From Symsagittifera roscoffensis (taxonomy: Eukaryota > Xenacoelomorpha > Acoela > Convolutidae): a stretch of DNA of 64,000 nt. Each line of letters opens with the position of its first letter. Position 1 is the first letter of the stretch. Positions 37,529-47,892 of this stretch are shown here, piece by piece. Where the stretch lies: contig NC_087062.1 in NCBI RefSeq assembly GCF_963678635.1, positions 3,040,001 to 3,104,000 on the forward strand, written 5' to 3'. Under the pieces are notes generated by a model, which made no database searches, was not told the origin of the DNA, and saw only the letters and a list, made by a program, of their open reading frames with translations. The position numbers and the translations under genes are program-made.

Positions 37529-40448
37529 TCTTTATTTGTCACTTTCCTATGCCTACTCTTGACTCAATTGCTAGAGACCTTATAGTTTTATTAACAATAA
37601 TAATGACACAACACAATAAATTTCACCAGATTCTATTAAATAGTGACCACGAATCCCTGTATGTTGTCAGAGTACAGTTTGTATAAAATTTATTCACACT
37701 AGCCGATTATCGGTCCAAAGATCTGGAAACTAGCACAATATGATGTTATCAGTCAATTTAAAAGATAGTGTAGTCACCACCCAATCAAGCACAGTTTAGG
37801 TTGATTTAAAATCAAAAACAAAAAAATATATATATTGACACAATATGAATGTATATATAAAAAAACGTATGTGTCTTGTACTCTTAGTCGGTCGCAGTAC
37901 AATAGTCGAACCTGTCTTCTAAAGAAAAAGCTTTCCCTGCTTGGTGCTGCACCAAACAGACAAAACTTTGAAGGCAGTAATTTTCTCAAGTGGGCGTCTA
38001 TTGCACCCACCGAGTACTGTGTTACCTATCTGCCTTCGGACTGCCCGAGCTAGACCTACTAAAATCCTCAGGGCAGTTACTTTTCCCAAAAACGTATTAT
38101 GTTTCAATCCACACCAATGAGTCACGCTCTTTTTAATTTAGACTTAGTGTCGCGAATATCCGAGTTCGGACCTGTTTTGTATTAGTCTGGTTCTTTTTGA
38201 GAGGAAAGTTACCAGTGCAGTCACTGATACCTAGCCTGTGTATTAATAACCTAATACTTCTCGCTTTTTAGTCTTTCTTTCGTTTACCTAAGTCCTTAAT
38301 AAAACGATACCCCTCCGGATTGGCACAAATAGGACCCTTCCGGACTGTCAGAATATAGACCCCTCCGGATTGGGACCCCTCGGAATTAGCAACTATAAGA
38401 CCCCTCCGGATTCGGACCCCTCCGGTTTTGTGGAAAGTAGACCCCTCCGGATTCGGACCCCTCTGACTTTGAAAAATTTCGACCCCTCCGGATTGGGAGC
38501 CCTTAGCTCTGTCAAAGTAGCTTTTTGTAGTTTTCTTAATTTCAGCTTATACCCCTCCGGATACGTTCTGCGTTGCTTTTATGCTGTTTGAATTAACTGG
38601 GAAGGGTATAGGGTCCTTTCCTAGACCCCTCCGGATTGAAGTTAAGGCACTTATTTGACAATTCACACTAACGGTGAAGGGTCTTATCACTTGCCTAACT
38701 TCGACTCTATTATGGTTGTCTTGTGCCTTCAGCCTTCCCTTTTTGTCTAGAACTGTCCTAAGTTACTTAGTTCAATCGCTATCAACTTTTGGTAGGGGTA
38801 TAAGGGTTTTTCAGAAAAATTTATAAAACGTGAAGGGTGTACCCCTCCGGATTTGTGTAATTTGCTAAAAACAATCTCAAAAAATTTTCTCGCTCGCTTT
38901 TCCGAAAAATTTCTGATCCTATTAGTAAGCTCAGCTAATTTCTGATCTATTGGTACCAAGATCAACTCGATATGATCAGTAGTTCCAAAGTTATTAACCA
39001 AAACGTCTTTTTTCCGAACTCAAACAATTTTCTCTCTTATAGGTTCCGCCTAACTTTTTCCGCAAATCTGGTCCTTTCGACCTAAAATTTATTGATCCGA
39101 GCTCAGAAGGCCTATACTCTTCTAGTTCAATGCAAAAGACCCAATCTAAAACGCTATTGTAGAAAAATTTTGCGAAAAACTATGCTACCTGGACCCCTCC
39201 GGATTGATGAATCCACCAAATCAAACACGTTATGTTCGATTTCTCTGCAACCCGGAAGGCTTTCGGGTAGCGGATTTTAAGACTTGTAGATTCATTAGTG
39301 GACGTTGTCCGAACAACTATTTTTACTGTCCTACCTCAAAAATTTCAAAAAATTTTCTAAATTTTTAGTGTTTCTTACTATCAAAAATTGGGAAAATTTG
39401 GTTTTTGGTACCAAACTAGTTCCAACCACTTCCGAACTAAAGTTAACCGGTTCTACTTATTACAGTAGTGCAGTTACGATGTAACACACTAACTTAGCGC
39501 TTTTTTCCGTTTCAAAAAATATCGATATCTCAAAAATCGCGACTTGTGGGGGGATCAAAATATCGCTATTTTGACCCTAAAAACCGGTCTGTTTTCGTTG
39601 TTTTTCACTGAAAAACGATATGTGACTATTAATATAGGCTATATGAATCATAATATTAGTAATACTATACCCCTCCGGGTTTGTTTATTATCCGAATTAA
39701 GGTGCTTAACTCGGATATTCGCAGTTCGGTGAAGGGTCACTACAGTGCAGCACTGTCGAGCCCCCCACAGATTACTATCTTACTTTTTGTACCAAAAGGG
39801 ATACAAAACTTGTTAACGATACCCAACAGTCGATTGTTGTTGCCGTTGAGCCCCTTCTTGTTGCTCCTTGAACTGCTTGCCGGATCGGTCTTCACCCAAG
39901 ACCCTTCCGAATTGAGCGCAAATCAGCTGACCCTTCCGGATTGAGCGCAATTTAACATTAACGTGCTTAAATGCTCAAATAACCCTACAGTACAAGCCTC
40001 ACAAACGGGCCTCAAAATTGATCGTAACGATCCTGACTGATATAAATGCCTGTAACAACAATATATCTATCAACAACAAACGGGGGGGTTGAATCACATC
40101 TTGTCTGGGGGGATGATTTCTACTGATTTTCTACTTTTTTACTGTTTTTGGTTTTTTCGGTAATTTTTTATGTTTTTTGGTTTTCTTGGGTACTATACTA
40201 CTTTTTGTTTGGTTTTACTTATATCTTTAAATGTTTTTGGTCACAAACCACTCAGGGGACGAGGGGTTCGCGATTCCCCCCACCCTTCCTGGTTCATGAA
40301 TTTTCGGTCTTAACTAGGTTAAAAAACTATTCACGGCAATCCGGAAGGCTTCCGCGTTCCGAACTACCCTTCCGCCCCGGCAGTTTAGGCCTATTAAGGG
40401 CGCGGAGTGCTCGTTAACGGTTCCGCCGGTCATGATGTTACGAAAGAA
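37529..40448 (-). promoter_or_regulatory. Long 5' leader of copy A
   Basis: About 2.9 kb between the putative primer-binding site and the Gag start. It has no long open frame and is richer in AT than the coding part. It carries the CCGGA-box cluster described separately. Such a long leader is unusual for a Ty3/gypsy element and could house packaging, translation or insulator functions. None of these can be shown from the sequence alone. Confidence 0.6.
38309..39945. repeat. Cluster of about 16 ACCCCTCCGGATT motifs
   Basis: The motif ACCCCTCCGGATT, or a close variant, occurs near 38309, 38334, 38359, 38376, 38399, 38415, 38440, 38456, 38480, 38550, 38623, 38839, 39192, 39668, 39899 and 39929. 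It is often preceded by G and followed by GG or GA. The first nine are packed into about 190 bp with irregular spacing of 15-40 bp, so this is a motif cluster rather than a regular tandem repeat. All point the same way. Each LTR carries at least one more copy (40948, 41849 and 57646). In the element's sense the motif reads AATCCGGAGGGGT. Confidence 0.85.
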
Positions 40449-40466
40449 TAACACCCAGGAGCGCCA
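40449..40466 (-). other. Candidate primer-binding site
   Basis: Twelve bases inside the 5' LTR end, the element-sense strand reads TGGCGCTCCTGGGTGTTA. It starts with TGG, as expected for a site complementary to a tRNA 3' CCA end, and begins TGGCGC like several known retroelement sites. I cannot name the tRNA. The 12-base offset from the LTR is larger than usual. Confidence 0.35.
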
Positions 40467-40478
40467 TAAAAACATACA

Positions 40479-41398
40479 TGTAACATTCGCCCGGAAGATA
40501 CATATCGACGGATAACAAAACTAAGTCTTAAGACGACTGGCTAGCGTCTAAACAGAGCTTTGCATGTTTTTCACCGTCTCTACCAAGCCAGTACTTTTCG
40601 GTGGTCTTTCTTACATCAGGCTGACAAAAACGTTACTGTTCTCCGGCTTCGACCAGAACGCTCAAATTAACTGAATTACATGCGAAATTAGTGAGCTCAT
40701 GGCTGGGTCTCTGTATCCCCAGACCACGAGGTCACTCCTAAAAACAGGGCTACTACTTATCATATTTCTATTGTTTTTGTTCAGTAGATAAAAATCATCA
40801 TCTCCATCGAAGATGGATCAACCCTTTCCCCCAACTCCTAGCACCTCATCCTTGTCAAAACTAATCAAAATATCAGTTAAATTCAAGTCAGGACATGACA
40901 GGATGCTAAAAGTTTATGTGAGTTAATAAAAGTTTCCGTCCCGAGACCCTTCCGAATTCTTGAATCCGCTGAATCAAGCTCCTTACTCTTGATTTCTCGC
41001 TAATCCGGAAGGCTGGTTCTCACCCTTCACCGTTGTTGGCAACGGCCTTGCAACTATTGTAGCAGCACAATAGTTGCAACTCGGAACGTTCTCTGCTATT
41101 CTGTAGTTCGTTGTCGTTTTCCAATCTCGATTTTTGTACTGTTCGCAATCGCAGATAAAAGTTGTTCTGTTTTTCACTCGCTTTTTGTAAAAATGGCCGT
41201 TTCAGCATTTCTCAGAAATGTGACGTCATCATTCGAATTTTTGAAAATTTAAAATACTAGAACATTCTAGCCCTCACCGTTTGGCTAAACGTTCCAATAA
41301 CGTCGCTAATCCTTCGAAATCATCAACTCGGAAGGCTTACTGCTCAAAATTCGAATCCTGCATAAATTGCATTTTGGCCATTCCGGTCGAATGTCACA
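40479..41398 (-). mobile_element. 5' LTR of copy A (920 bp)
   Basis: Read on the minus strand it begins TGTGACATTCGACCGGAA and ends TTCCGGGCGAATGTTACA, so it has TG/CA ends within an inverted repeat of about 18 bases. It matches 41399-42299 over its length with an offset of about 904 bp, and 57083-58026 more distantly. It contains a CCGGA box, a perfect 13-bp-stem hairpin (41048-41079) and the shared AGATACATATCGACGG segment. It stands upstream of the gag-pol leader in the right orientation to be the 5' LTR. Confidence 0.8.
41048..41079. promoter_or_regulatory. Perfect hairpin inside LTR A
   Basis: TTGCAACTATTGT, a six-base loop, then the exact reverse complement. The sister LTR has the same stem with a different loop. 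It may mark a regulatory or termination structure of the LTR; the function is inferred. Confidence 0.6.
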
Positions 41399-42299
41399 AA
41401 GATACATATCGACGGAAACTAAAACTAAGTCCTAAGACGACTGGCTAACGTCTAAACAGAGCTTTACATGTTTTTAACCGTCTCTACCAAGCCAGTACTT
41501 TCGGTGGTCTTTCTAACATCGGGTCGACAAAAAACGTTACTGCTTTCGGCTTCGGTCAAAACACTCAAATTAACTTAATTACATGCAGAAATAGTGAGCT
41601 CATGGCTGGGTCTCAGTATCCTCAGACCACGAGGTCACTCCTAAAAACAGGGCTACTACTATTTATTGAATTATTATTGTTTTTGTTCAGTAGATAAAAA
41701 TCATCATCTCCATCTAAGATGGATCAACCCCTTCCCCTAACTCCTAGCTTCTCATCTTAGCAGAATGAATTCAGATGTTAATTAAATTCAATTCAGGACA
41801 TAATAGGGAAGCTAAAAGTTTATATAAGTTAATAAAAGTTCCAGTCCCGAGACCCCTCCGGATTCCTGAATCCGGGGAAATAAGGCTCTTATTCTCCTCC
41901 CGGAAGGCTGGTTTTCCACCCTTCACCGTTGTTCGCAACGGCCTTGCAACTATTGTAGCGACACAATAGTTGCAACTCGGAGCGGTTTCTGCTACTTCTG
42001 CAATTTGTAGTTGTTTCTCAATCACAATCTCCGTGGTTAACGCTATCGCAACTAATGTTGTTGTGTTTTTCTTCCGGTTTTTTTTTATCAAAATGGCCGT
42101 TTCTGACGTTTCTCAGAAAAATGAGGTCATACTTCGAAATTTTAAAAATTTGAAAAACTAGAATTTTCTAGCCTTCGCCGTTTGGCCAATCGTTCCAATA
42201 ACGCTCTTATTCCTTCAAAATCACCAATTCGGAAGGTTCGCTGTTAAAAACTCGAATATGCTGAATCTGTATTTTGGTCCATTCTGGTCGAATGTCACA
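41399..42299 (-). mobile_element. 3' LTR of copy C (901 bp, end trimmed)
   Basis: Starts on the minus strand with TGTGACATTCGACCAGAATGG directly after a purine-rich tract, as a 3' LTR should. It matches LTR A throughout. Its far end lacks the last 16-20 bases, CCGGGCGAATGTTACA, and runs straight into the TG of LTR A. It contains the hairpin at 41944-41975 and a CCGGA box near 41849. Confidence 0.8.
41944..41975. promoter_or_regulatory. Perfect hairpin inside LTR C
   Basis: Same 13-base stem as in LTR A (TTGCAACTATTGT and its complement). The loop is AGCGAC instead of AGCAGC, so the stem is conserved between the two copies while the loop differs. Confidence 0.6.
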
Positions 42300-42312
42300 T
42301 ACTCCCCGGACA
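42300..42312 (-). promoter_or_regulatory. Polypurine tract of copy C
   Basis: In the element's sense TGTCCGGGGAGTA lies immediately before the LTR start TGTGACATTC. A G/A-rich tract at this position is where plus-strand DNA synthesis is primed in LTR retroelements. The CCGGAC-A-GTCCGG palindrome at 42306-42318 overlaps it. Confidence 0.6.
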
Positions 42313-43081
42313 GTCCGGTCAATGTCCTCATTGAATCTCGCAATGTTCGTAAAATAGGTACAGTGTCATCGAACAGAATTTACAAAATGCACGAAATTAC
42401 TTTTATCCGCGCCATATCGACTCACTGCAGAATATAAATGGCATCATACTACATTACAATAGCCTTCAAATTCCTTCATTAATCTGCACATTGAGGATAT
42501 GACCTAAGATAAAAACATCTTTTCCGACTTCCAATGTCAAGGTCCTGATTAAAAACTTTTTCTCCTAGATTTGAAAAGTGTTGGTTTGCAGAACAGTCCT
42601 GCCAACCAACAAGCTAAAATTATCCTACTAAGCTTCTTCCCTTCGGAAATCTTGCTTGTTATTGTCCTGAATATTAAAATTAAGAAACTCTGTGTTTAGA
42701 AAGAACAATGAAACAATCTACCTCTTCGAGAGATTACCCAAGCCTTTCATGTCACCACAAAGTGATCAGTTCTCCTAGCTGATTAAAAAACAGTCATGCA
42801 GACTGGAATACTTAAATATACTCTTTACTCAAGTCTTTCTTAATAACTAGTAAGTAAGTGTCTCTAAAGCCACTTAACTAAACTCAAAATGCAAATTTGT
42901 AAATGCAACAAATTCAAAACTCAACTAAATGTTTCAGTTTTCAATTACAACTTGGTTGCTTAGTTTCTCACTTGAGTTTTTTCACACACATAAAACAATT
43001 CTGAGTATTAACTTTTTCTTCATCACTCCTTTGTTTTCTTCTAATTTCGTCTCTTTTTGCCTCCCGTTTTTCGGCCATTCG
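42313..43081 (-). other. 3' untranslated region of copy C
   Basis: About 770 bases between the ORF-C stop and the polypurine tract, AT-rich and without a long open frame. I see no other recognisable feature apart from the palindrome beside the polypurine tract. Confidence 0.5.
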
Positions 43082-44220
43082 TCAATGTTCCATCTCTTCC
43101 TCCTGCGATACTGACTCTGCACTTTCAGTTTCTGTGTCTTGCAACACATCATTAGCGATCTTGACGCTGTTGGAAGCAGTCCTCCAACACTTCTGCTCTT
43201 CTACCCTCTGTTTGCAACAAGGTAGGGGATCCACGTTAGATTCTCTGTTCCTGCAGATGCTGTTGTGGAGACACAACGTCACATTTCTCTCCCAACCTTC
43301 CTTCAACATCTCTGCCTTCTTCTTTCCACTACGTTCACTTGTCCTGGAAATTCTTTTCTCAGCGGTGGTCACTGCATTCCGATGTGTCACAAGAGCTCGC
43401 TTGAAAGCTCCTGCTCCAATGTCTAGCTGATATTCACTGTACACTCTGCCGTGCTTCGACATATGCTTCTTAGCATATTCGTACAACCATGCAGTCATGT
43501 TAGCTCTGAACCATGGCATCAATCGTCTTCCAGCCTATATCTTCTTCACTTCCATCGGCATGTTTAGAATCTTGCACATTGTCTCAAAAAGATCTAAAAC
43601 TTTTAGAAAATCTAATTTCCGCAACTGTTCTCTCATTGGCGCCTCCTGTCCATTGTTTTCTTTCACATGAACTTCCAGCCATCGTATCGCCATCATAACT
43701 GCCACTATCACTATTGTTATGGGCTGTGATTAGTCTGGTAAGCCCATGGAGAGCAGCTCTCCAGAGTCCCAGATCAACACCAGATTACTATGCTTGGGAT
43801 ACAACCAGGTCTGCAGCAGGCAGTGGCAGGGAAACTCGTCATGTGTCAACATGATGCTCCTCCAATTACGTTTTCCCAAAGCTTCCAGTAATGGTTCCAC
43901 TTCCATCATCACTCGGTGGACTTCATCATTTTCGTCTACCGTATTGTAACCTGTAACAGTTGATCCTCTCTGTTTCTGTCTCTCAAAGTCACTGAAGTTC
44001 CCGCTCACATATCCCATGAACTTCTTTCCTAGTATTGACGCCAACTCTTCCTTGGTTCTCTCTGGAACTGCTGAGAACATCTTACATAGCAACTCGTAAG
44101 ACTTCTCGGACATTCTCGCCAGTCTCACACACTTCGGCACTGAGAAGGCTTGATCCACGATCGTTCTCGTACGTACTCTTTACGTCCACAGCTACGAAAT
44201 GTACAAGGTATCTGCTCTTA
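43082..44220 (-). pseudogene. Retroelement ORF-C, C-terminal half, copy C
   Basis: One reading frame runs through the whole interval with two in-frame stops, TAA at 43730-43732 and TAG at 43535-43537. The upstream part (43730-44158) overlaps in sequence with the end of ORF-C in copy B (shared MSEKSYELLCKMFSAVPERT). The downstream part (43082-43522) is basic and then acidic, with an EEEMEH end, and gives the true C-terminus of ORF-C, which copy B lacks. No known domain is recognised. At 44220 it stops abruptly against unrelated DNA. Confidence 0.7.
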
Positions 44221-44566
44221 TACCCCCACACACTATGTAGAATACAAAGGGTGTGTTTAGCGCCCGAATAGTCTCATTATGACTAAATTGTTGGCCCCAA
44301 TTGAATTTGGAACGCATTAATTTGCCGCCTACGCGTATAATAAAAAAATGGCCAAATTATCCTTCACGAATCCCCGTAACTTCCCAAAAAATGATCACAG
44401 TTGAAATAACTTTTTAAATTTGAGCTCAAAAAGCTTAGTTAAAAAGTCGAAAATTGACTGATTGAAAAATCACAAGCATAAATTTTTATTACTTTCTTCG
44501 AATGTCAGAACAATTATGAGTGTATACAACTTGTGTATTGGAGTTGGAGTGTAGTTGGAGTGTAGT
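44221..44566. other. Unrelated 346-bp segment between copies B and C
   Basis: AT-rich DNA with no match elsewhere in the window. It separates the truncated ends of copies B and C, which overlap in content by about 225 bp, so it is not a simple insertion. A short direct repeat, TTGGAGTGTAG twice, lies at its right end. An open frame that runs from ORF-C of copy B into it (to 44514) is chimeric. Confidence 0.6.
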
Positions 44567-45752
44567 CACTGAAGTTCCCACTCACGTATCCCATGAATTT
44601 CTTTCCCAGTATCGATTCCAACTCCTCCTTGGTTCTCTCTGGAACTGCTGAGAACATCTTACATAGCAACTCGTAAGATTTTTCGGACATCCTCGTTAGT
44701 CTCACACACTTTGGCACGGAGAAGGCTTGATCCACGATCGTTCTCGTACTCTTTACATCCACAGCTACGAAATGCACCAGGTATCTGATCTTGCACATTG
44801 GAGCCAATGTCGAGCCCACCAAATATTGTGCTCCTGATGGTCTACAATAAGTCTCACTGTGTCTGATGTTCATTTCCGCCTCGATCGCTACCCTCCATTT
44901 TCCTATGTGTTTCTGCTCGGTTTGCAGAACTCCTGGGAATACTTCTACACTGACGGCAGTGACCATCTCATGTCTCTGTTCTAGATTCAATAGTGACTCT
45001 AAAGAACTAAACATGCTGTAGAACCCTAGTGCAGTCACTAGATTCACCTCGGTTCCTCCATGACAATCCGCTATCAGTTCCGTTTCCGTTCTTGCTTTCA
45101 TCACGACATTCCCAAACAATACCGTCAATTGCTTGTGTTGTTTCTCTAGGGTCTTCAGACAGTCCAGACTTCCACAAACGTGACCCTCCAGTCCACAGAC
45201 TTCCGCCAGACAGCTACCAGGTTTGACCCAGTCTTCTGGTCCCCAGCCAGGCAACTCCACTTTATCTTCACCGTTGCTCCTAGAGGCCGTTATCATCACA
45301 TTATATATGATATTAAGGTCACTCAGGTTGCAGTCTGCATTCAGCTCCCTCTGCACGTCTTGTGTCGCCCGTAATATCGAGTCAGCGTTGGGACTAGGAC
45401 ACCATGATGGCCTCATCAATTCCCACACTGCCATCAAGCTCGTTCTCAGTAATTCATTTGAGAATCCCAACCCAAACTCCACTCTTTTGTCGGATTTTGG
45501 TACGGAAGGTGCAGTCACCTCTTCTTCCAGGACCAGTCCCAATTTGATCTGAGGATTGGTAGCGCTCTTAATCGTCACAATTCTCGACGTCCAGAATCTT
45601 AGCAACACTGCCTGATCATAATCAAAGAAGCAATCACGTATGTCTTCACTCAGGAAAGAGCTGTACGCTATCCCTATGATTCCGGATACGTAGCTGTACG
45701 ACTTCTTCTTGATCGGTCAACAGTATTCACTGGATTTTGGTTGTGCCCCCAT
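44567..45752 (-). pseudogene. Retroelement ORF-C, N-terminal part, copy B
   Basis: ATG at 45750-45752, seven bases after the ORF-B stop. Codon 12 is TGA (45717-45719), whereas copy A has GGA, so this is a nonsense mutation. Beyond it about 380 codons stay open to the truncation at 44567. The protein is soluble-looking with scattered cysteines and contains segments such as LPGWGPEDWVKPG and VDVKSTRTIVDQAF. Its C-terminus is seen only in copy C. The family is unknown to me; the preserved ATG spacing in two copies argues that it is a separate gene product. Confidence 0.7.
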
Positions 45753-45759
45753 AGATTCT

Positions 45760-47784
45760 TTAGTGAGTCTCAGCTCCTTGTTTGAGAATCTCCTGATTTC
45801 GTCTATCTTTCTCATTCATATTCACCCTCATCGGTTTGCTTTGCTGCATATCCAGCAGTGCTAGCAAGAGTAAGGCTTTCGCTCGCTCATCGCCTTCCCT
45901 CAGCCTCTTAACGCAAGTGTTCAATGCAGGTACTGAAATCTGCTCTATCATGAATCGAATGAAACAGAGAGCGTCTCTCCGCTTCGCACACGCTACCGCT
46001 GCTCCCTCTTGGATTATCAGATCCCTCAGGTTCGTCAAAGGAAAAACCTTGTCTTCTTTTGACCCCTTCCTTTCTTCTGAATCATATTCTTCGCGAGTCA
46101 GTCCCATCATGCACCAGGCGAACCTGAGTTGTAACTCTGTTCTTACGTAAGGTACTGCCATGAGAGCGTGTATTCTTGGCGCAGTCCTCATCCCTTCTTC
46201 GAAGTACCGTAACACCACTGCTTTCCATAGAAGGCTCACCAACTGCTCCATCGTTTCTGCCTTCATCTCAGACGACGCTAAAGTCCCGTACGCCTTCTGC
46301 TTGAGGGTGGTGCCTTGCAACATTGTCTCCAGATAACCCTTCATGGCACTCTTATCTTCCAGAGCTATCACACACCCTCTAGCCGAGTTTCGGTACTCCA
46401 ACATCTCCATGTATCCACCGGCGGGTTCATCTATCGACACAGCCTCCGATACTGTCAGTCGGTTATACTCCACTGGTACTAGTTGTCCTGCGACACTTCC
46501 CTTTCCGTGATTCATGGGAGATAGCTTAAAGTCTTTCATTGTGCTCTCTCCACATTGGCTGAGTATTTCCATTTCTAAGGTTGCTCCAGGTAGAGTGCGG
46601 TCACTCCTTTTGGATTTATAACCTGTTGACTTTATTCCCGCCATGAGAATGGGTGGCACCATCGCTATATCAGTTAACATTTTATCTGTGCCAGGCAATT
46701 GATAATCACCTTGTCCCAAATCCATGACCTCTTCGACTCGTTTCCTTTTCGCTGAATTGACAGCTTTCATCGATATCTCCGAACCCACCTTCGTCTTTCC
46801 TACTCTCCTCGGCATCACTCTGCTGCCCAACTTCATTTTCATCGCGTTGATCTTATCAATCACCAATTTCGATCGCATCGTTTCTCTCCTGGTTCTTGAC
46901 AGATACACCACCTCTCCTTTATCGTCCTGCAGTGTCATCTTGATGATGGGAGAATTCGCTTCACTTTCATCAGTGGCTGAGTCAATCAACAACTCACTCA
47001 ACCTCCCTTCACACTCATCAAGCTTGTCAAGGACTTCCCGCATCAAGGGTCGATTGAGACCTGTTTTCAGAATGGACTGGGTCCCATAGCTCTGAACCAC
47101 TGTCCAAACTTCTTCCATGAACGCCACTCTGTCCAATCTGCATCCCGTCCTACTTTCATGGTCTCGGTGATGTACTTCCCATTCTTCTTCGGGCAACGTT
47201 CCCAAGAAAGTTACTCTGGCTGAGCCCTCTATTCTTCTTCTTCTAGGCGATTCCATGAGGATTCTTTGTTCGTTATTTCTTGAATTGCCAGGAGAGCTGC
47301 TCTCCGGCAAATCCCGTTTCATTTCCATAAAGGCTGACGGAGGCTCCAGTGTCGAAATGCCTTCATCCGCTGGCTCATGCGTCTCCAACGTATCCGCGTT
47401 GTTCTCAAGATCACTGAAGATATTGAAATCCAGGCCGGACACTCCTCCTGTCGATGCCATGTCGTCTTCTCCACCAGCTTGACTTGCATCTTGTTGCATG
47501 GGATCTTCGGTTTGACGGCTTTCTCCCTGTCTGTCATCTCCTTCTGACATAGCCTTCTTTGAGCTCGAGGGTCCTTGCTTATCATAGTCGGTTCCTTCCA
47601 GAAACTTCGGTATGATCAATGTACCGGCCGATCTATCTTCTCCATGGACCACTTTGATTTCCTCGCAGCCGAAGGGTGCTAGGAAGGTTCTCGTTCGCAG
47701 CGTTCCTACTACCGTCAACTCCGGTTTCACACTAGTCAGGATCAAGGAGGCCTCAGGCAGTTCGGTCCTGCCTCTCATCTTCAT
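45760..47784 (-). pseudogene. Retroelement ORF-B, C-terminal 674 residues, copy B
   Basis: In the same frame as the preceding piece (47893-49065); only TAA at 47893-47895 and 36 sense codons separate them, so both belong to one protein. The N-terminal 200 residues are acidic and low-complexity, with an FNIFSDLENNADT segment and an RRRRIEGS basic patch. The rest is mostly predicted helical, ending near LLLLALLDMQQSKP. The copy A remnant shares the same stop position, so the C-terminus is real. No domain is recognised. Confidence 0.7.
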
Positions 47785-47892
47785 AGGCGCTAAGCCTAAT
47801 CCCGCCCATTCCTCATCAAATCTTCCAGGCTTGGGAGTCGCTGCGTTGCTTATTCGCCTTCTCGTCGCTTGATCCGTATAGGCAAATCGTGC

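Noticed and set aside
40479-42299. Simple 904-bp tandem duplication of intergenic DNA
   Set aside because: TG/CA ends, the adjoining polypurine tract and correct placement relative to gag-pol and ORF-C support LTRs.
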